Assembly: GCF_023856365.1 (NCBI RefSeq)
Contig: NC_064539.1
Location: forward strand, 25,943,493-26,007,492
Reading direction: 5' to 3'
Source of the DNA: Brienomyrus brachyistius
Lineage: Eukaryota > Chordata > Actinopteri > Osteoglossiformes > Mormyridae
Length of the DNA stretch: 64,000 nucleotides
Shown here piece after piece: positions 22,700 to 34,493 of the stretch. The notes beneath the pieces are model-generated. The model ran no database searches and was not told the origin of the DNA. It worked only from the letters and a program-made list of their open reading frames with translations. Numbering within the stretch: position 1 is the stretch's first letter; each line of letters begins with the position of its first letter. The position numbers and the translations under genes were made by a program.

Positions 22700-23430
22700 A
22701 ATGCATGGTCGCATAAGTAACTAGAGATTAAGGACCAGGGGGTCGTTAATACTTAATGCTGGCATTTAGTCAGTTTATGCAGCATCTTTGCAGATGCCCA
22801 GTTGAACAGCCCAGCTCACTGAAGCCCTGCTCTGCTGCAGAGCCACATCTATCCATTCTTATCAGTCAAATATCACAAAATTTGGAAAACTGTGTGCCAC
22901 TGTTTAGCACAGCTGTAACAAATTAATCTGGTGATGTCACACCTAGTTAAGTGAATTGGAATGGCTTAATTTCACATTTAAAATGCATGAAAAGTGCATT
23001 TAAAAATATGAGGCCATATCGCCCACTTCTTCCTAGAACTTGTCCAAAGCATCAACTTAATCTGTGGCAGATATTAGATGTTATAATCATATCGCTCTTA
23101 ACACGACGCGTTAGCAAATCGCTAAACCCATATCTTTGTTTCCCATTCCAAATTTATTCTCTTGCACTTTTTTTAAAGGGCAAAAGCTATGATTTTTGGT
23201 CATTTAATTTAATTACCATTGACACATTTACATATCAGGTAGTTTATGTATTTTATTTTAATGAGCAAATTCCACTATCAACATGTCCCATAAATGCCAG
23301 CTCCTCTTCACCGAAGAATTAAACCACAATCAGCCTTTTTGAAATGTCAGTTTTTCCTCACCATGTCATTGTGTCTGGCTAACTGGAGATGCACGACTTC
23401 ATTAAACAAACTATAAAATTCCATTTTCGA
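22700..23430. other. Intergenic DNA, nothing recognised
   Basis: A 123-codon frame at 22951-23322 (+) has no recognisable domain and typical AT-rich intergenic composition, so it is not called as a gene. Confidence 0.3.
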
Positions 23431-23439
23431 TTTTAAGAA

Positions 23440-24680
23440 ATAAGGGAGGGCTCTCCACACTGTGTATGTCCATGACGATAAAATTATCACACCCCCAAAA
23501 CTACAAGACAAATTGCATCACATTAGTTACAAAAATAAGAAAGGATTTTATTTTTCAGTATAGGATAGGTGCAAACTTTAATCCTCACATTTTATAAGAG
23601 ACTTTAGTTGCATGGATATATTTTTGCACAATAAAAAAAACTGAATTAGAAAAATAAAAATACATTATTTGTGGAATATACCCAGGATTAGCTATAATCA
23701 ACAGGAACAGTTTTGACAGTATTTTGAAGTCTTTCACTTAGAGTACAACAATTCCTTGGCCACAAATCAAAAAAGGAATATTGGTGAACAAGTGAATTGT
23801 CAAATGTGGTTAATTGCTCTCCTTTTCTCTCTCTCTCACTCTCTCACTCTCTCTCTCACACACACACACAAACACACACACACACACAGCTGACAGCGAA
23901 CCTTGGTCTGACCCTGTACTCAAATGTTATTTATCTGATGCCCCTGGCACACTTTGTGCGACTTGTCTTAGTGTAATCAGGTTAACCTGATCTAATCCCA
24001 TTCATTCATGTGCCACCCCTTATTAAGACTAAGGTGGGGGAAGGGGGGGTCACCCAGAATAAATTGTCAAATGAAAATATTACAGTATAACTAAAACATT
24101 ATTATTATGCCACTCTCCCCACTTCTCCAAAAAAAGTGACAAAGTCCACCACATTCAGTTTTGAGGAGTGCCCCACCCCACGTCGACTACAAGGTACCAG
24201 ACTGCTACCAAAAGAATCTGCCGAGTGTGGAGGCTACTGACAGACACACATACGCACACACACTTTTTAAAAATTCAGGAAATCAGCACACACGCCACAG
24301 TGAGAATCACTGACCTGAACGAGGTTCCTGGGAAGCTTGCAAAAAGATCCAGGGAATAAGATTAGATGGCCGATGGCCAAGTTCAGAAGATGATGGCTAC
24401 AGGCTCCATTTTGGATCTAACCTGCTTCCTGTCACTGAAGTTCCAATTTTGGGGTGACTTGGGGTTTGGTCAAATATAGATTTTTAGGTGTAAGATTTTT
24501 ATCCACCTATTGAAGAATCTTCTTGTCACTTAAAGAAAACAAGGATTAAATTGTGCAAATAGAGTAATAACAGTGTGCTATCACTATGCACCACTGCTTC
24601 AGTTTTCATGTGATTTGTCTCAAAAATTTGAAGAGGTTCAGCTTCACCTTTACAATGTCTGCAAAAGCTGAAAAGGATCT
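23440..24680. repeat. Copy 2 of the unclassified 1.2 kb repeat
   Basis: Shares with 11380-12420 the blocks ATTCCTTGGCCACAAATCAA, GAATATTGGTGAACAAGTG, GTTCCTGGGAAGCTTGCAAA, AAGATTAGATGGCCGATGG and ATGGCTACAGGCTCCATTTT in the same order and strand. It contains a CT/CA microsatellite at 23824-23888. The piece at 25160-25300 (CACCAAGTGGCATCACTTCAG) looks like its continuation beyond a later SINE insertion. Confidence 0.55.
23824..23888. repeat. (CT)n(CA)n compound microsatellite
   Basis: CTCTCT/CACTCT repeats pass into a CA tract with one AA interruption. Confidence 0.95.
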
Positions 24681-24750
24681 TTCAAATATTTTTGCCCTTT
24701 CCTTCCTTTGCTGCCACATAGTGTTGCTGCTTTGACATCAGATGTACATC

Positions 24751-25106
24751 CATCCATCTATCCATTTTCCAAACCGCATATCCTACTGGGTCGCGGGGGG
24801 TCCTGAGCCTATCCCGGAAGCAATGGGCACGAGGCTGGGAACAACCCAGGATGGGGGGCCAGCCCATCGCAGGGCACACTCACACACCATTCACTCACAC
24901 ATGCATACCCATGGGCAATTTAGCAACTCCAATTAGCCTCAGCATGTTTTTGGACTGTGGGGGGAAACCGGAGTACCCTGAGGAAATCCCACGATGACAT
25001 AGGGAGAACATGCAAACTCCACACACATGTAACCCAAGCGGAGACTCGAACCCGGGTCCCAGAGGTGTGAGGCAACAGCGCTAACCACTGCACCACCATG
25101 CTGCCC
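24751..25106 (-). mobile_element. Young GGAT-tailed SINE-like retroposon with 12-bp target duplication
   Basis: The reverse complement closely matches the element at 9563-9920 from the GGGGCAGCATGGTGGTGCAG head to the GGATGGATG tail. The flanks CAGATGTACATC at 24739-24750 and 25107-25118 are identical 12-bp target duplications. Confidence 0.9.
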
Positions 25107-25299
25107 CAGATGTACATCTTCATCTGTTTTTTTACTGAAGCAGTTAAAAGATCCATCAAATACTTTTTGAATTAGCGCATTCTGCTGCCACCAAGTGGCA
25201 TCACTTCAGTTTTGTGGCGATCAGTCTCAACATTTAAGAAATTCCAGTCTGGTACCCATACAATGGCTCTAAAAAGTTTGCAAAACAGTTTGAGTATTT

Positions 25300-26585
25300 T
25301 CTTAAGAAGTGAAGCGTCTTCAGCGGCAGTGAACCGGTGCCAAACCCATACGTATTCCCCAAAATCCAGGGAATACAATGAGGATTAAGCGAAAAACATA
25401 ATACATTAACATTAAATGTAGCAAGTAAGCACCGCAGGCAGAGCCTTGCTAACAAGCAGCTGTCCAGAGTTAATACTTCCTTGGCAGCTGGAAACTGCTC
25501 TTAAGTGTTCATCCTCTACTCAGACACAGCAGGGTGACCAGTGCTAATTACCAGCAAAAGATTAAATTCATTCTCCATTCCAGAGGCATCATTATCAGCC
25601 CTCATCTATTACCCTTCCACTACCCAGAAGCAAATCGCTGTCACTTATTCATCTATCTGATGTGTTTTTACCCAGTGTGACCAACTAAAGATAAGGGTTA
25701 ACACAAGAAATCCTAGGAGTAAAAGCCACTGCTCATTGAAATCCAGATGAGCAAGCTGAGGGGCCTTAAAAGCGTGGCAGGCCTCATTGGAGTCGTTCTG
25801 ACAATGCGCCACAGGGAATGAGGATTATACCACCCAGCTAGAACCCCAAAGAAGCTGAAATCCATGACCAGGGAAAAGGGCCATCTGGGCCGGCCTGCTC
25901 AGGTTGTCGCCATTGGGACCCTCAAGAAGTGTTCTTAAGATGGATGGATATTTCAACATTTATTAAACATGACTGATTAACATAACCTATCATACTCAAA
26001 TCTATTTTTAATACTTTGGGGAGCTATTCATGACTTGTGTTAAAACATGATTTATTTTGCTATGCCAAACTCAAGAAAAAGCAGTAAAAGAAAATGGCCA
26101 CTTTAATGTGACAGCAACTCCGCAGTCTTCTCTGTCCCACGTGGTTACCGAGCTAAGCAGGTTATAGATATAAAGGACTGCAAATGATGGTGTTAAATGG
26201 CATGAATAGGGTACAAGTTTCAATAGAGAAGGACACCAGCCCAACACAGCGAGAGACGAAACATTGCAGCAAAAACCAGAGAGAAACCCAAGAAGATCCG
26301 GCATAAGTGCAAACTTATTATTGCAGTCATCACAACTTTTGCTACCTTAACTTGGAAATATTCAGTTATTACATCATTTAAATATGCCAGTTGCCCAGCA
26401 AGTCAGGTTTTATTTGTGCACAATTCTAAAATCCATGCCCTTGTTCTAGATGTTATCTGGAAGGATCTCAGTATGTTACAATGTAAAAGAAGAACCTGAG
26501 ATAAACTGTCCCTTTCTTTGCTCTAAGTGAAGGATACGTTTAAAGGTTTTTGGGGGAACAAGGGACAACTTAAGAACAGGGTCAG
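25300..26585. other. Intergenic DNA, nothing firmly recognised
   Basis: Moderately AT-rich. A piece at 25690-25940 reads like a LINE/transposon fragment (GGCCTTAAAAGCGTGGCAGG) but was not classified. Confidence 0.3.
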
Positions 26586-26589
26586 TTTA

Positions 26590-26830
26590 GGCGTGGGTGG
26601 CATCAAACAGTTAAAGGGCACACAAACACCCCTCTGTCTCTGTCTCTCTCTCACACACACAGGCAATTTGGTGACTCTGACATGTTTTTGAGAGGAAACC
26701 CCACGATGGCATGGAGAGAACATGCAAGCTCCACACATGGGGCCACGGCGAAGACTCAAAGTCTGGTCCGAAAGATTTGAGGCAGGAGTGACAACCAACT
26801 GCACCGAGGAGCCACCCCGAAATAGCAACC
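26590..26830 (-). repeat. Diverged GGAT-type SINE-like copy
   Basis: GGCAATTTGGTGACTCTGAC, GGAGAGAACATGCAAGCTCC and the terminal GAGGAGCCACCCCG (reverse of the GGGGTGGCTC head) show the family in minus orientation. Confidence 0.65.
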
Positions 26831-27269
26831 TTCAGAAATCTTAAATATAATGTGAACACATTATATAAAAAAATTTCAAAATAATTAAAATGTGTAAAAA
26901 TAGACATCAAACTTATGACCAGTAATGTAACAGAAGTGTAATGGCCGGAAAGATGCTCAGTTAATGCCCACCATAGCTGGAGGAACCATGAAAAATTTCT
27001 AGTCTAGTAGTATTAAAAGAAGATGTGATGGCAAAGTGGCAGCTAACACAACATATGACAACATGTAGAATACCATTTTCTGTGGTGGGGGTGGGGTTAG
27101 GACAAATACACCAACCCCAGGCATGCCTGTCCAAAAACACTAAAAAATTATTACTGCATTGGTACAGTGGTATGGGGGGGGCATGGACATTTTTGCTTGC
27201 GCACGGTGTACATGAAACTCATTGACACCTTTATTCAAAAAGTACAGAGAAGAGATGCAATTTTTATAT

Positions 27270-27730
27270 GCTTTGTGGCATTGGAACCCTGAAGCTCTTG
27301 GCTGTTAGCATGATGCTCTCTCACTCTTGAGCTATAGGAGAACTGTTTTTGAATTTTATTTTTCCAAAACAGAGCAATCCTGCAATATACAGGACATATA
27401 CCAAAAAAACAGAACAAAATTCTTTATTGTTCTTATTTACAGCATATTCAAGGGATTAGCTACAATCGAGAAGAATATTTACAAAGCAAAGCTTTTATTG
27501 AAAAATAGAACACACACAGAGCTGAGAGCAAAGCTTGTGGCCTGAGTGCACAGCAATGCCATTTATCTGGCAATCTTGGAGCACTTTGCAGGACAAATTT
27601 CGACAAATGTATCTTTATTGTAAGTTATTACAAGTCTGCTTTACACACAATTAAATTCTATCATAATAAAAAGTTTGCCGAATTTCCCACAATACATTTC
27701 ACCGACCAATTACTGCACTACTACAGATAG
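27270..27730. repeat. Copy 3 (partial) of the unclassified 1.2 kb repeat
   Basis: Shares GGAACCCTGAAGCTCTTGGC, CAATATACAGGACATATACC, TTCAAGGGATTAGCTACAAT and CCCACAATACATTTCA with copies 1 and 2. Confidence 0.5.
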
Positions 27731-27739
27731 AATTTGCCA

Positions 27740-29830
27740 AACAAGGGGGTTAGAAATAAAAAAATGTTAAAATGTTTTAAGAGCATGAATAGGTTCAAAT
27801 CATAGAAGAAAAAAATAAACCAGAATCAATGTACATCTACAATATCAAATACTTGTTTAGAAAATTTTGAACAAAAATCTCTTATATGACCACTAAAACA
27901 ATTTAGTGAAATGGAAAATAAGTATCTAACATACTGGGTGTAGGGTTACTAATCTTTCAGTATTATTACTGTTTTATTAATTTTCAACCTGTTCCACCAT
28001 GAGAAACATTTAACCATTTTACAGTAAAGAGAAGTGCGTGTGCTAAGGGATTACTGTGTGATCGATTAAGCACGAACAATAGATTGTTACAGCTTTCCAC
28101 AACTAAAGTGTAGATCCGGGTGGAGTGCCTTGTTTGCATTGCTGTGAATTCACGTTTAGCCTTTCACGTCCATCAAATAAACCAAACAGAGCTAATCGAT
28201 GCTGGACTGCTAAGGTAATACATAAATTGGTGACGAACTTTAAGCTCTCCCCTTGGCATAATTAGACATAGATATACATTTTAATGGAAGAAAAGGTGAG
28301 ATCGTGCCCAATGGATATACGGTTTATCATCGCAAAACTCAAACAGGAACATACCAAGTCATTCAAATTAAACAGAACGACACATTCGTCACAAATAGTC
28401 ACAGAAATAGTGTTTTCTAAAAACAAAGACCTTTGCAAATACACCACTTATAGCATCCATTCGTTATGCAGTACGGAAACAGTGCAGTTCGTGACTATAT
28501 AGGGAAGGATCTGCCCCCTCCCCAGCTTGGTATATGCCGACCAGACTAATGCTTTAGTGGCAGCAAACTCGAAGACAATGTAACAATATAACATTGTATA
28601 ATGACGACACACACCTAGCTACTATAGCATTCTCTTTAAATCTATGAAGGTAATAAATGTTTTGTACTTACATAATAATAATACAACTGCACAAATCGTG
28701 TCAGTAGGCGTCTGCCTAGCCCATATCTCCTCAGCGCGGAGGATTTATTTTTTTCTTCTTCAGTGCCTAAGAAAACCTATACTAAGATGATGACTTTCTT
28801 GAATACGTTTAATTATTTATATTAAATATAATTTGCCTTAGCGGCAGTATCTACTTGCTCAGAGGGACATACTTGGGCTTGGTGTTTGACTGGCGAGCTT
28901 CCATCTTTACTGTCTTCTGTGCATGTTGCTTCTTCCCTTTCGCAACAAGCAAACACTTCAACGCTGGGACGTATATAACTTGTTAGCCGGTGCGCCTGGG
29001 TCCTAGCGCCCGGGGCCACATTAAAATAATGTTGTTTTCAGTTTGAAGAACGGCAACAGGTTGCGTGGTCTTGTATTTACTTACTCAATGGATCTTTGAT
29101 CATTTTACATATGTCCAAATAATTAAATTAACTTAACTTCACTAAATTATAATGTCTAATCAATATTTATGCCGTAGTACATTTATTATTAGAAAAAAAC
29201 TTCACATTTATTCTCAGTGTCTCTGAACTGTGTTTGTTACTAATGTTCACTCTCCGCTGGATTACCGGGGTTTGATGAGTGAGTCAACACTACTGTATAG
29301 ACAGTGCATGAGAAGAAGTGTCTGTCAAAGCTCTGTCATGACAGGTGACCGTATACCAGAGCAGCTGTAGCTTCTTTGCAGTGAGAGGAATGCAGTGTTT
29401 CGATTTAAAAATAGAGTACAAATTTATGTGCGAATAAAAATATCTTATGAAAAAGGCATTGGCCCAAAACATTCGAATTTCGGTATGCGGGTTAACTTTT
29501 AAGATTCAGTGTAGTTAATATCCTGTATAGAAAGCAAGATTTGATTAATTCTGCTAAATAAAACAGACCACCAAAGAGTAAACTTACAGATCAGACTATA
29601 TATAGCAATTTTATGAATGGGAACATTCCAGCCCCACTGCGTGTTTCTAAAATGCATAATGTGAATTTAGGCATTTTAGTAACACGCTAGCAAAAGATTC
29701 ACCTACAAAGATTTCTTGACGTCTTGACAAGACACATCTCTGTTTGCCCCTAGGCAACGTCGAATTGCCCCAAGGCACAGCTCTCACCATGCAGGATTAA
29801 ACAACGCAGCTTAAAAATACAAAAAATAAA
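27740..29830. other. Intergenic DNA without a supported gene
   Basis: Mostly AT-rich. At 28822-29019 the minus strand has a 65-codon frame in a locally GC-richer patch (CCCCGGGCGCTAGGACCC), unlike its surroundings; I cannot assign it. A non-coding rab27b exon or promoter may lie in this region, but nothing decides it. Confidence 0.3.
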
Positions 29831-29834
29831 AATA

Positions 29835-30620
29835 AAATATAATACAAGAATTGCAATATAATACAAAATAAAATAATGACTCCAGGTACAATACAAGTGG
29901 AAATGCAATACTAGTAAAATGCATCATTTAACAGCTGGGATATCTTCTGAGAAATGCGTCGTTAAGTGAATTAATCGTTTTGTGAAAATCGAGTACACTT
30001 ATACAAATTTATATGGTATAGCCTACTACACACCTAGGCTGTTAGAGTTACCAAACGTCCGGTTCTTCCCACACACGTTCAATTTTTGGGCCCCTGGGCG
30101 TTCATCAGAGTATTTTTAACAGAAAATGCACATCGCGCAGATAAACCTGTTACATATACTATATGAGAACACATATTCAGATCGCAACTGAAGAAAATAA
30201 AATGCTGTATTTTTATTAATGGACTGTTGTATAATTGGGCAAATCCATATCGTATCGCACAAGCACAGCGGTAATAAGTATGATACCGCTGTATCACCCT
30301 GCAGTGACGTCACCTTCCAAAAACCATTGGCACTCTGACACTTTGTTTTCGTGTGAACAGTGAATCGTGTCGTTTGTTTGAAGTTTAACAAACTTTAGCT
30401 TAGCATCTTATAACTTTTGTTGTAAAGGCCTGTATATATTTATATTGTGTCAACTTTGTGTGGATTGTAAAACGAGAGTTAACGGCAAGGGCGATTACAG
30501 GGCGATTAGGGAAAGCTTATTAATATTCATAAGGGAAGCGCTACCTGATGGCCAGTGAATGGGAAAATATGCTGTGAAGTCACCAGGCGATAGGAATGGT
30601 TCCGTTCTATTATCATAGTG
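29835..30620 (+). mobile_element. Tigger/MER2-like element, second copy, split by an insertion
   Basis: Shares with the 15812 copy the lead-in TACAAGAATTGCAATATAAT and ATACTAGTAAAATGCA, then GAGAAATGCGTCGTTAAGTG and TATGGTATAGCCTACTACAC followed by ACCTAGGCT. The distal part (CAGGCGATAGGAATGGTTCC, TTCTATTATCATAGTGGA) reappears at about 30570, so roughly 0.5 kb of other sequence (30045-30560, carrying a TGACGTCA at about 30305) separates the halves. Confidence 0.7.
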
Positions 30621-30639
30621 GATGTATGCAAAGAAAACA

Positions 30640-32590
30640 CTGTCGTGTTGTGTTGTATTGTAATGTCCTGTCCATTACGTTTACCTGAACCTGCTGTTTC
30701 CCTTCCTTTGTTTGTTTGTTTGTTTTACTTCTCTGAAGTGCTTCCCAGTCTTATGCCCCACAGATCCCTCCTTGACGTTGTTAGCCCATTTGTCTGTTCC
30801 CTGCCATCCAGTAAAACCTCTTTTTGCTTGTATCTCCCTTGTTCCAGATTGCTCAACCCCCTCGGGTGTGACAGAATGACAGATCTCATAAAGACACCCA
30901 CAAGCTGCATGCTAACTCTCCTAGGGCCTCTCATGCTCCGCGTCTCTGCCGTTTCGCTGTCTTCTGCATCCCGGCATCTATTGCTATCTCCAGCTAGTAC
31001 TCCTTCATGACTCATTGAGAATCCTTTGATCAATCCACTGAGTGATAGCAACCACTACCCTGCCCCCCAATGACAAGGTGCTCCACCTGGCCATGGCTGA
31101 TGTGAGGAGAATTCTGCTCAGAGTTAACGCACAGTAGGTCACCAGAAACCAGATCTTGTGCTCAGCGAATGTGCAGACCAGTTGGCAGATGTCCTAACTG
31201 ACATCTTCAATATCTCTCTGAGCACCACTGTCATTCCAACATGCTTCAAAGCCACCACCATCATCCCCATGCCAAAGAAGCCTTCATTGTCTTGCTTTAA
31301 CGATGACCACCCTGTCACACTCACACCCATCATCGTTAGCTCAGTGGGCTAAGCCTGTGTCCTTGTAATCAGAAGGTTGCAGGTTCTAACCCAGCCTCAG
31401 TACGTCTGCGGGTCCTTGAGCAAGGCCCTTAACCCCCAACTCCCTGGGTGCCGCTACGGGTGGCAGCCATTTGCAGGCAACTTCCTCTATGAAAAAAGAG
31501 GAAGTTGTGGGAGGCGTAAAGACAATTTCCCTATGGGGATCAATAAGTATCAATTATTATTATTATTAAGTTTTTGGAGAGGCTTGTCGGGAGGTACATA
31601 TAATTACAGCTGCCCCTTTCACTGGACCCCCTGCAATTTGCAAATTGTCCCAACTGCACAGCAGATGATGCCATCACCACCACCCTTCATCTGGTCCTCA
31701 CCCACCTGGGCAAAAAGGACACTTATGTGAGAATGCTGTTTATAGATTTTAGTTCAGCATTCAACACAATCATTCCTCAGCATCTGATAGGAAAGCTGAT
31801 ACTGGGCTTGAATGCCTCTCTCTGCAATTGGACCCTGGACATTCTGACTGGGAGACCCCAGTCAGTCTGGATTTGCAGGAACACCTCCAGTACCACCACG
31901 CTGAGCACAGCACCCCCCCCCCCCCAGAATTGTGTGCTCAGCCCTCTGCTGTTCATGCTGAAGACCCACGACTGTGCAGAAATGCACAGCTCAAACCGCA
32001 TCATCAAGTTTGCTTAAAAGACAACCATGGAGGGTCTGATTAGTGGGAATTATGTACATGTGTACACAAGGGAGGTGCAACAGCTAACAGACTGGTGAGG
32101 AACCAGCAACCTGTCTCTGAATGTGAACAAAACGAAGGAGATGGTTGTTGACTTCAGGAAGGCACACGGTGACCACTCTCTGCTGAACATCAATGGATCC
32201 CCAGTGGAGACCATCAAAGGTACCAAGTTTTTTGGTGTTCACACACAAAGAACCTCACATGGACCCTCAACATCAGCTCCATCACCAAGAAAGTTCAGCA
32301 GTGACTCTATTTCCTAAGGAGACTGATGAGTGCCCACCCCCCACCCCCCCTCCAATCCTCACCACTTTCTATTACCGAGGGACTGTAGAAAGTACCCTGC
32401 AGGTAGCTGCACCATGGCTATGTACTGGAATTGCTCTTCTTCGGACAGCAAGATCTTACAGACGATAGAGAGAACAGAAGAAAAGATCATATGGGTCTCT
32501 TTCTCCTTTATCGCAGACATTTACATGTCACACTGCATCCGCAAAGCCACCAGTAGAGTAATTGTAAGTGGTAAGCGTGCTGTTTATTTA
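30640..32590 (+). pseudogene. Decayed L2-like LINE with reverse-transcriptase remnants
   Basis: Broken frames on the + strand show the order of a non-LTR element: an upstream segment with [14 protein letters not shown] and [14 protein letters not shown] near 31170-31290, VTLTPIIV near 31310, [16 protein letters not shown] at about 31740 (RT motif with the FxDxSxAFD pattern, here N for D), then [10 protein letters not shown] (a decayed [10 protein letters not shown] motif) near 31925 and MVVDFRK near 32140. The catalytic YADD box is not seen intact. Frameshifts and stops make it dead. A SINE interrupts it at 31333-31566. Confidence 0.85.
31333..31566 (+). mobile_element. tRNA-derived SINE, second family, inserted in the LINE
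   Basis: GTTAGCTCAGTGGGCTAAGC (A-box-like), GCAGGTTCTAACCCAGCC (B box), CCTTGAGCAAGGCCCTTAAC, then GACAATTTCCCTATGGGGAT and an ATT-repeat tail. It separates the RT segments that end VTLTPIIV and resume at FWRGLSGGT. Confidence 0.85.
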
Positions 32591-32594
32591 TGTA

Positions 32595-33740
32595 GATGAG
32601 CTTCTGCTGACCCTCAGGAGGTGGAGGAGGTCCGGTGGCTTATCGAGGGGTTGGGGCTACTCCTCGAACAAAATGCAGCACAGCCCACTGCCTCTGCACC
32701 CATGAATTACTTGCCGCAGAAGCACCTACTGGCTTCCTTCAGTCCCCCTCTGAGGTATCTGTTGGCTTCTTGCTACTTGCTGCCAAAGCACCCGCTCACT
32801 GCCCACAGCTCTCCACGGATGTGCCCACTGATTTCCTACAGGTCTCAGCAAATGATTTCGCCGGCTCCCCACAGCTAGCCGCTGATTTGCCCGCTGGCTC
32901 CCAGCAGCTAACTGCTGGTTCTCTCACCATCTCCAGCCATGGGAGGCGAAGGTGGGGGAAGCAGGCTGAACCTGTCCCAGAGCCTATTATGCAGGACTCA
33001 GGACTGATGAGACTGCCACCATGCCTCTAGAGCCAGTCTTTCTTTCAGCTGTATTTCCAGAGCATGTTGCTGCCCCCACTATGTCCCCAGGGTCCATCTA
33101 TGTTGCTGCTGTGCCTGGTCCAGGAGAGACCTACGCCTCTGCTGTGCCTGGTCCAGGAGAGACCTACGCCTCTGCTGTGCCCGACCAAGGAGAGACCATT
33201 GCTGCACCCAGTCCAGGAAGGACCACTCCATCTGAGTTCCAGACTTCCAGAACAGGTGAGGTCTCCGCCACTCCATCCAAATTTTTTAACCCCCCGGTTC
33301 AGAAATGACTGCTGCTCGTTCTAAGCCACTAGGGTCCGACCCAGAGGGCGTCGCTTCTCTTACTCTTTAAGATCCTGACACAGACAGGGCCGCTCTGCCT
33401 GTGCTCTGGGCTCCCTGCCCAGAGAGGACAGTCCTGCTCATCCTCCAGAGGTCCCATCTCAAGCCTGTCTGCTTCCAGGTACCCCTACTGTGTTTCACTC
33501 ACCGTCGGGTATCTTAGGTTCACCCCTCCTATGTGAGGTGGCTCTGTCTCCGACGTCCCCATCGGCTTCCACATCATCTCTGGCCACCCTGGTGGCATCT
33601 GCCTCAGCTCCAGCAGACCCATTGGCTCTTGCCTTGACTCCGGCCATTCTTTTGGCTCCTGCTTCAGTTCAGAGCGCTGACCCTGGCAAGTGTATATTTT
33701 GTTTGACTTATTTTACTCAAAGCTATAATTTAACATAAAA
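32595..33740 (+). pseudogene. GC-rich, proline/serine/alanine-rich retroelement-like coding remnant
   Basis: The composition is clearly GC-richer than the surroundings. A frame from about 32621 starts EEVRWLIEGLGLLLEQN, which looks like the start of a Ty3/gypsy-type Gag coil (a charged helix), and is followed by low-complexity Pro/Ser/Ala/Leu-rich stretches in shifting frames (32635-33030, 33021-33308, 33490-33738). No capsid, zinc knuckle, protease or RT is visible. It may be a Gag remnant or a cellular low-complexity exon; I favour the former. Confidence 0.4.
33108..33206. repeat. 33-bp tandem repeat, three copies
   Basis: Two identical 33-bp units (33108-33140, 33141-33173) and one diverged unit (33174-33206), each encoding an AVPGPGETYAS-type 11-residue block. 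Confidence 0.9.
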
Positions 33741-33779
33741 TTTTGCTCTTAATTATTTTTACAATCAGTCATACAGCAC

Positions 33780-34076
33780 GAGTCTCCGCCTGGGTCACGT
33801 ATGTGGAGTTTGTATGTTCTCCCCATGTCGTCGTGGGGTTTCCTCTGGGTACTTGGTTTCCCCCCCACAGTCCAGAAATATGTTGAGGCTGAGTGGACTT
33901 GCTAAATTGGCCTTAGGAGTGCATGGTGTGTGAATGAATGGTGTGTGAGTGTGCCCTGCAGTGGGCTGGCCCCCATCCTGGGTTATTCCCTGCCTTGTGC
34001 CCATTGCTTCCAGGATAGGCTCTGGACCCCCCGTGACCCAATAGGATAAGCGGTTTGGAAAATGGATGGATGGATG
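33780..34076 (+). mobile_element. 5'-truncated GGAT-tailed SINE-like retroposon
   Basis: Begins inside the B-box region (CGAGTCTCCGCCTGGGTCAC) and continues through all later blocks to AAAATGGATGGATGGATG. It ends about 330 bases upstream of the wdr91 promoter motifs. Confidence 0.88.
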
Positions 34077-34401
34077 TTATTTTTCATGTATTGTTATTGT
34101 GTTGCTTTCTTTGCAGAATGAGCAGCAATATCAGTAAAGAAACTTAATTTACCTGTAGCATGCATTCCCCAAGAATGTAATAAGATACAGAGAAATTTAC
34201 ATGAAAAAAATTACAATTTATGTTAAAGTTGTTGCCTATATGGCGTTCTGTAAAACCGATATTGTTCAAGGCACCATGTTACATAATGGCATCGTAATGC
34301 GACTTGAAATATTTCAGAACTGTAAAGTGTCTAAAGATGTATTTTAAATTTGTAGTGCGAACGTCTGGTACAGAAGCTGTAAATCGGGCAGCCACAAGGT
34401 G

Positions 34402-34493
34402 TACGCATGCTCGAAAATGCTGCGCATGCGAAGTGCAGATCGATCCGGTGGCGGATCGGTAGTGACATCATAAATGCGCTCTTGTCACGTGGC
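34402..34493 (+). promoter_or_regulatory. wdr91: Likely wdr91 promoter motifs (NRF1-like, CRE-like, CLEAR-like E-box)
   Basis: TGCGCATGCG at 34421-34430 is an NRF1-type palindrome, with a related ACGCATGC at about 34403. TGACATCA near 34464 is CRE-like, and GTCACGTGGC at 34484-34493 fits the CLEAR/TFEB-type E-box found upstream of lysosomal genes. They stand 440-540 bases before the ATG in a CpG-containing island of an otherwise AT-rich region. A good acceptor (CACCTGCAG, about 34900) suggests a 5'UTR intron between this and the start codon. Function is inferred from motif and position only. Confidence 0.5.

Noticed and set aside
30300..30315. TGACGTCA as a functional CRE promoter site
   Set aside because: It lies in DNA splitting a transposon copy, far from any supported start site.
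33108..33206. Short direct repeats considered as a CRISPR-like array
   Set aside because: Units are contiguous without spacers and the genome is a vertebrate; it is a tandem coding-like repeat.
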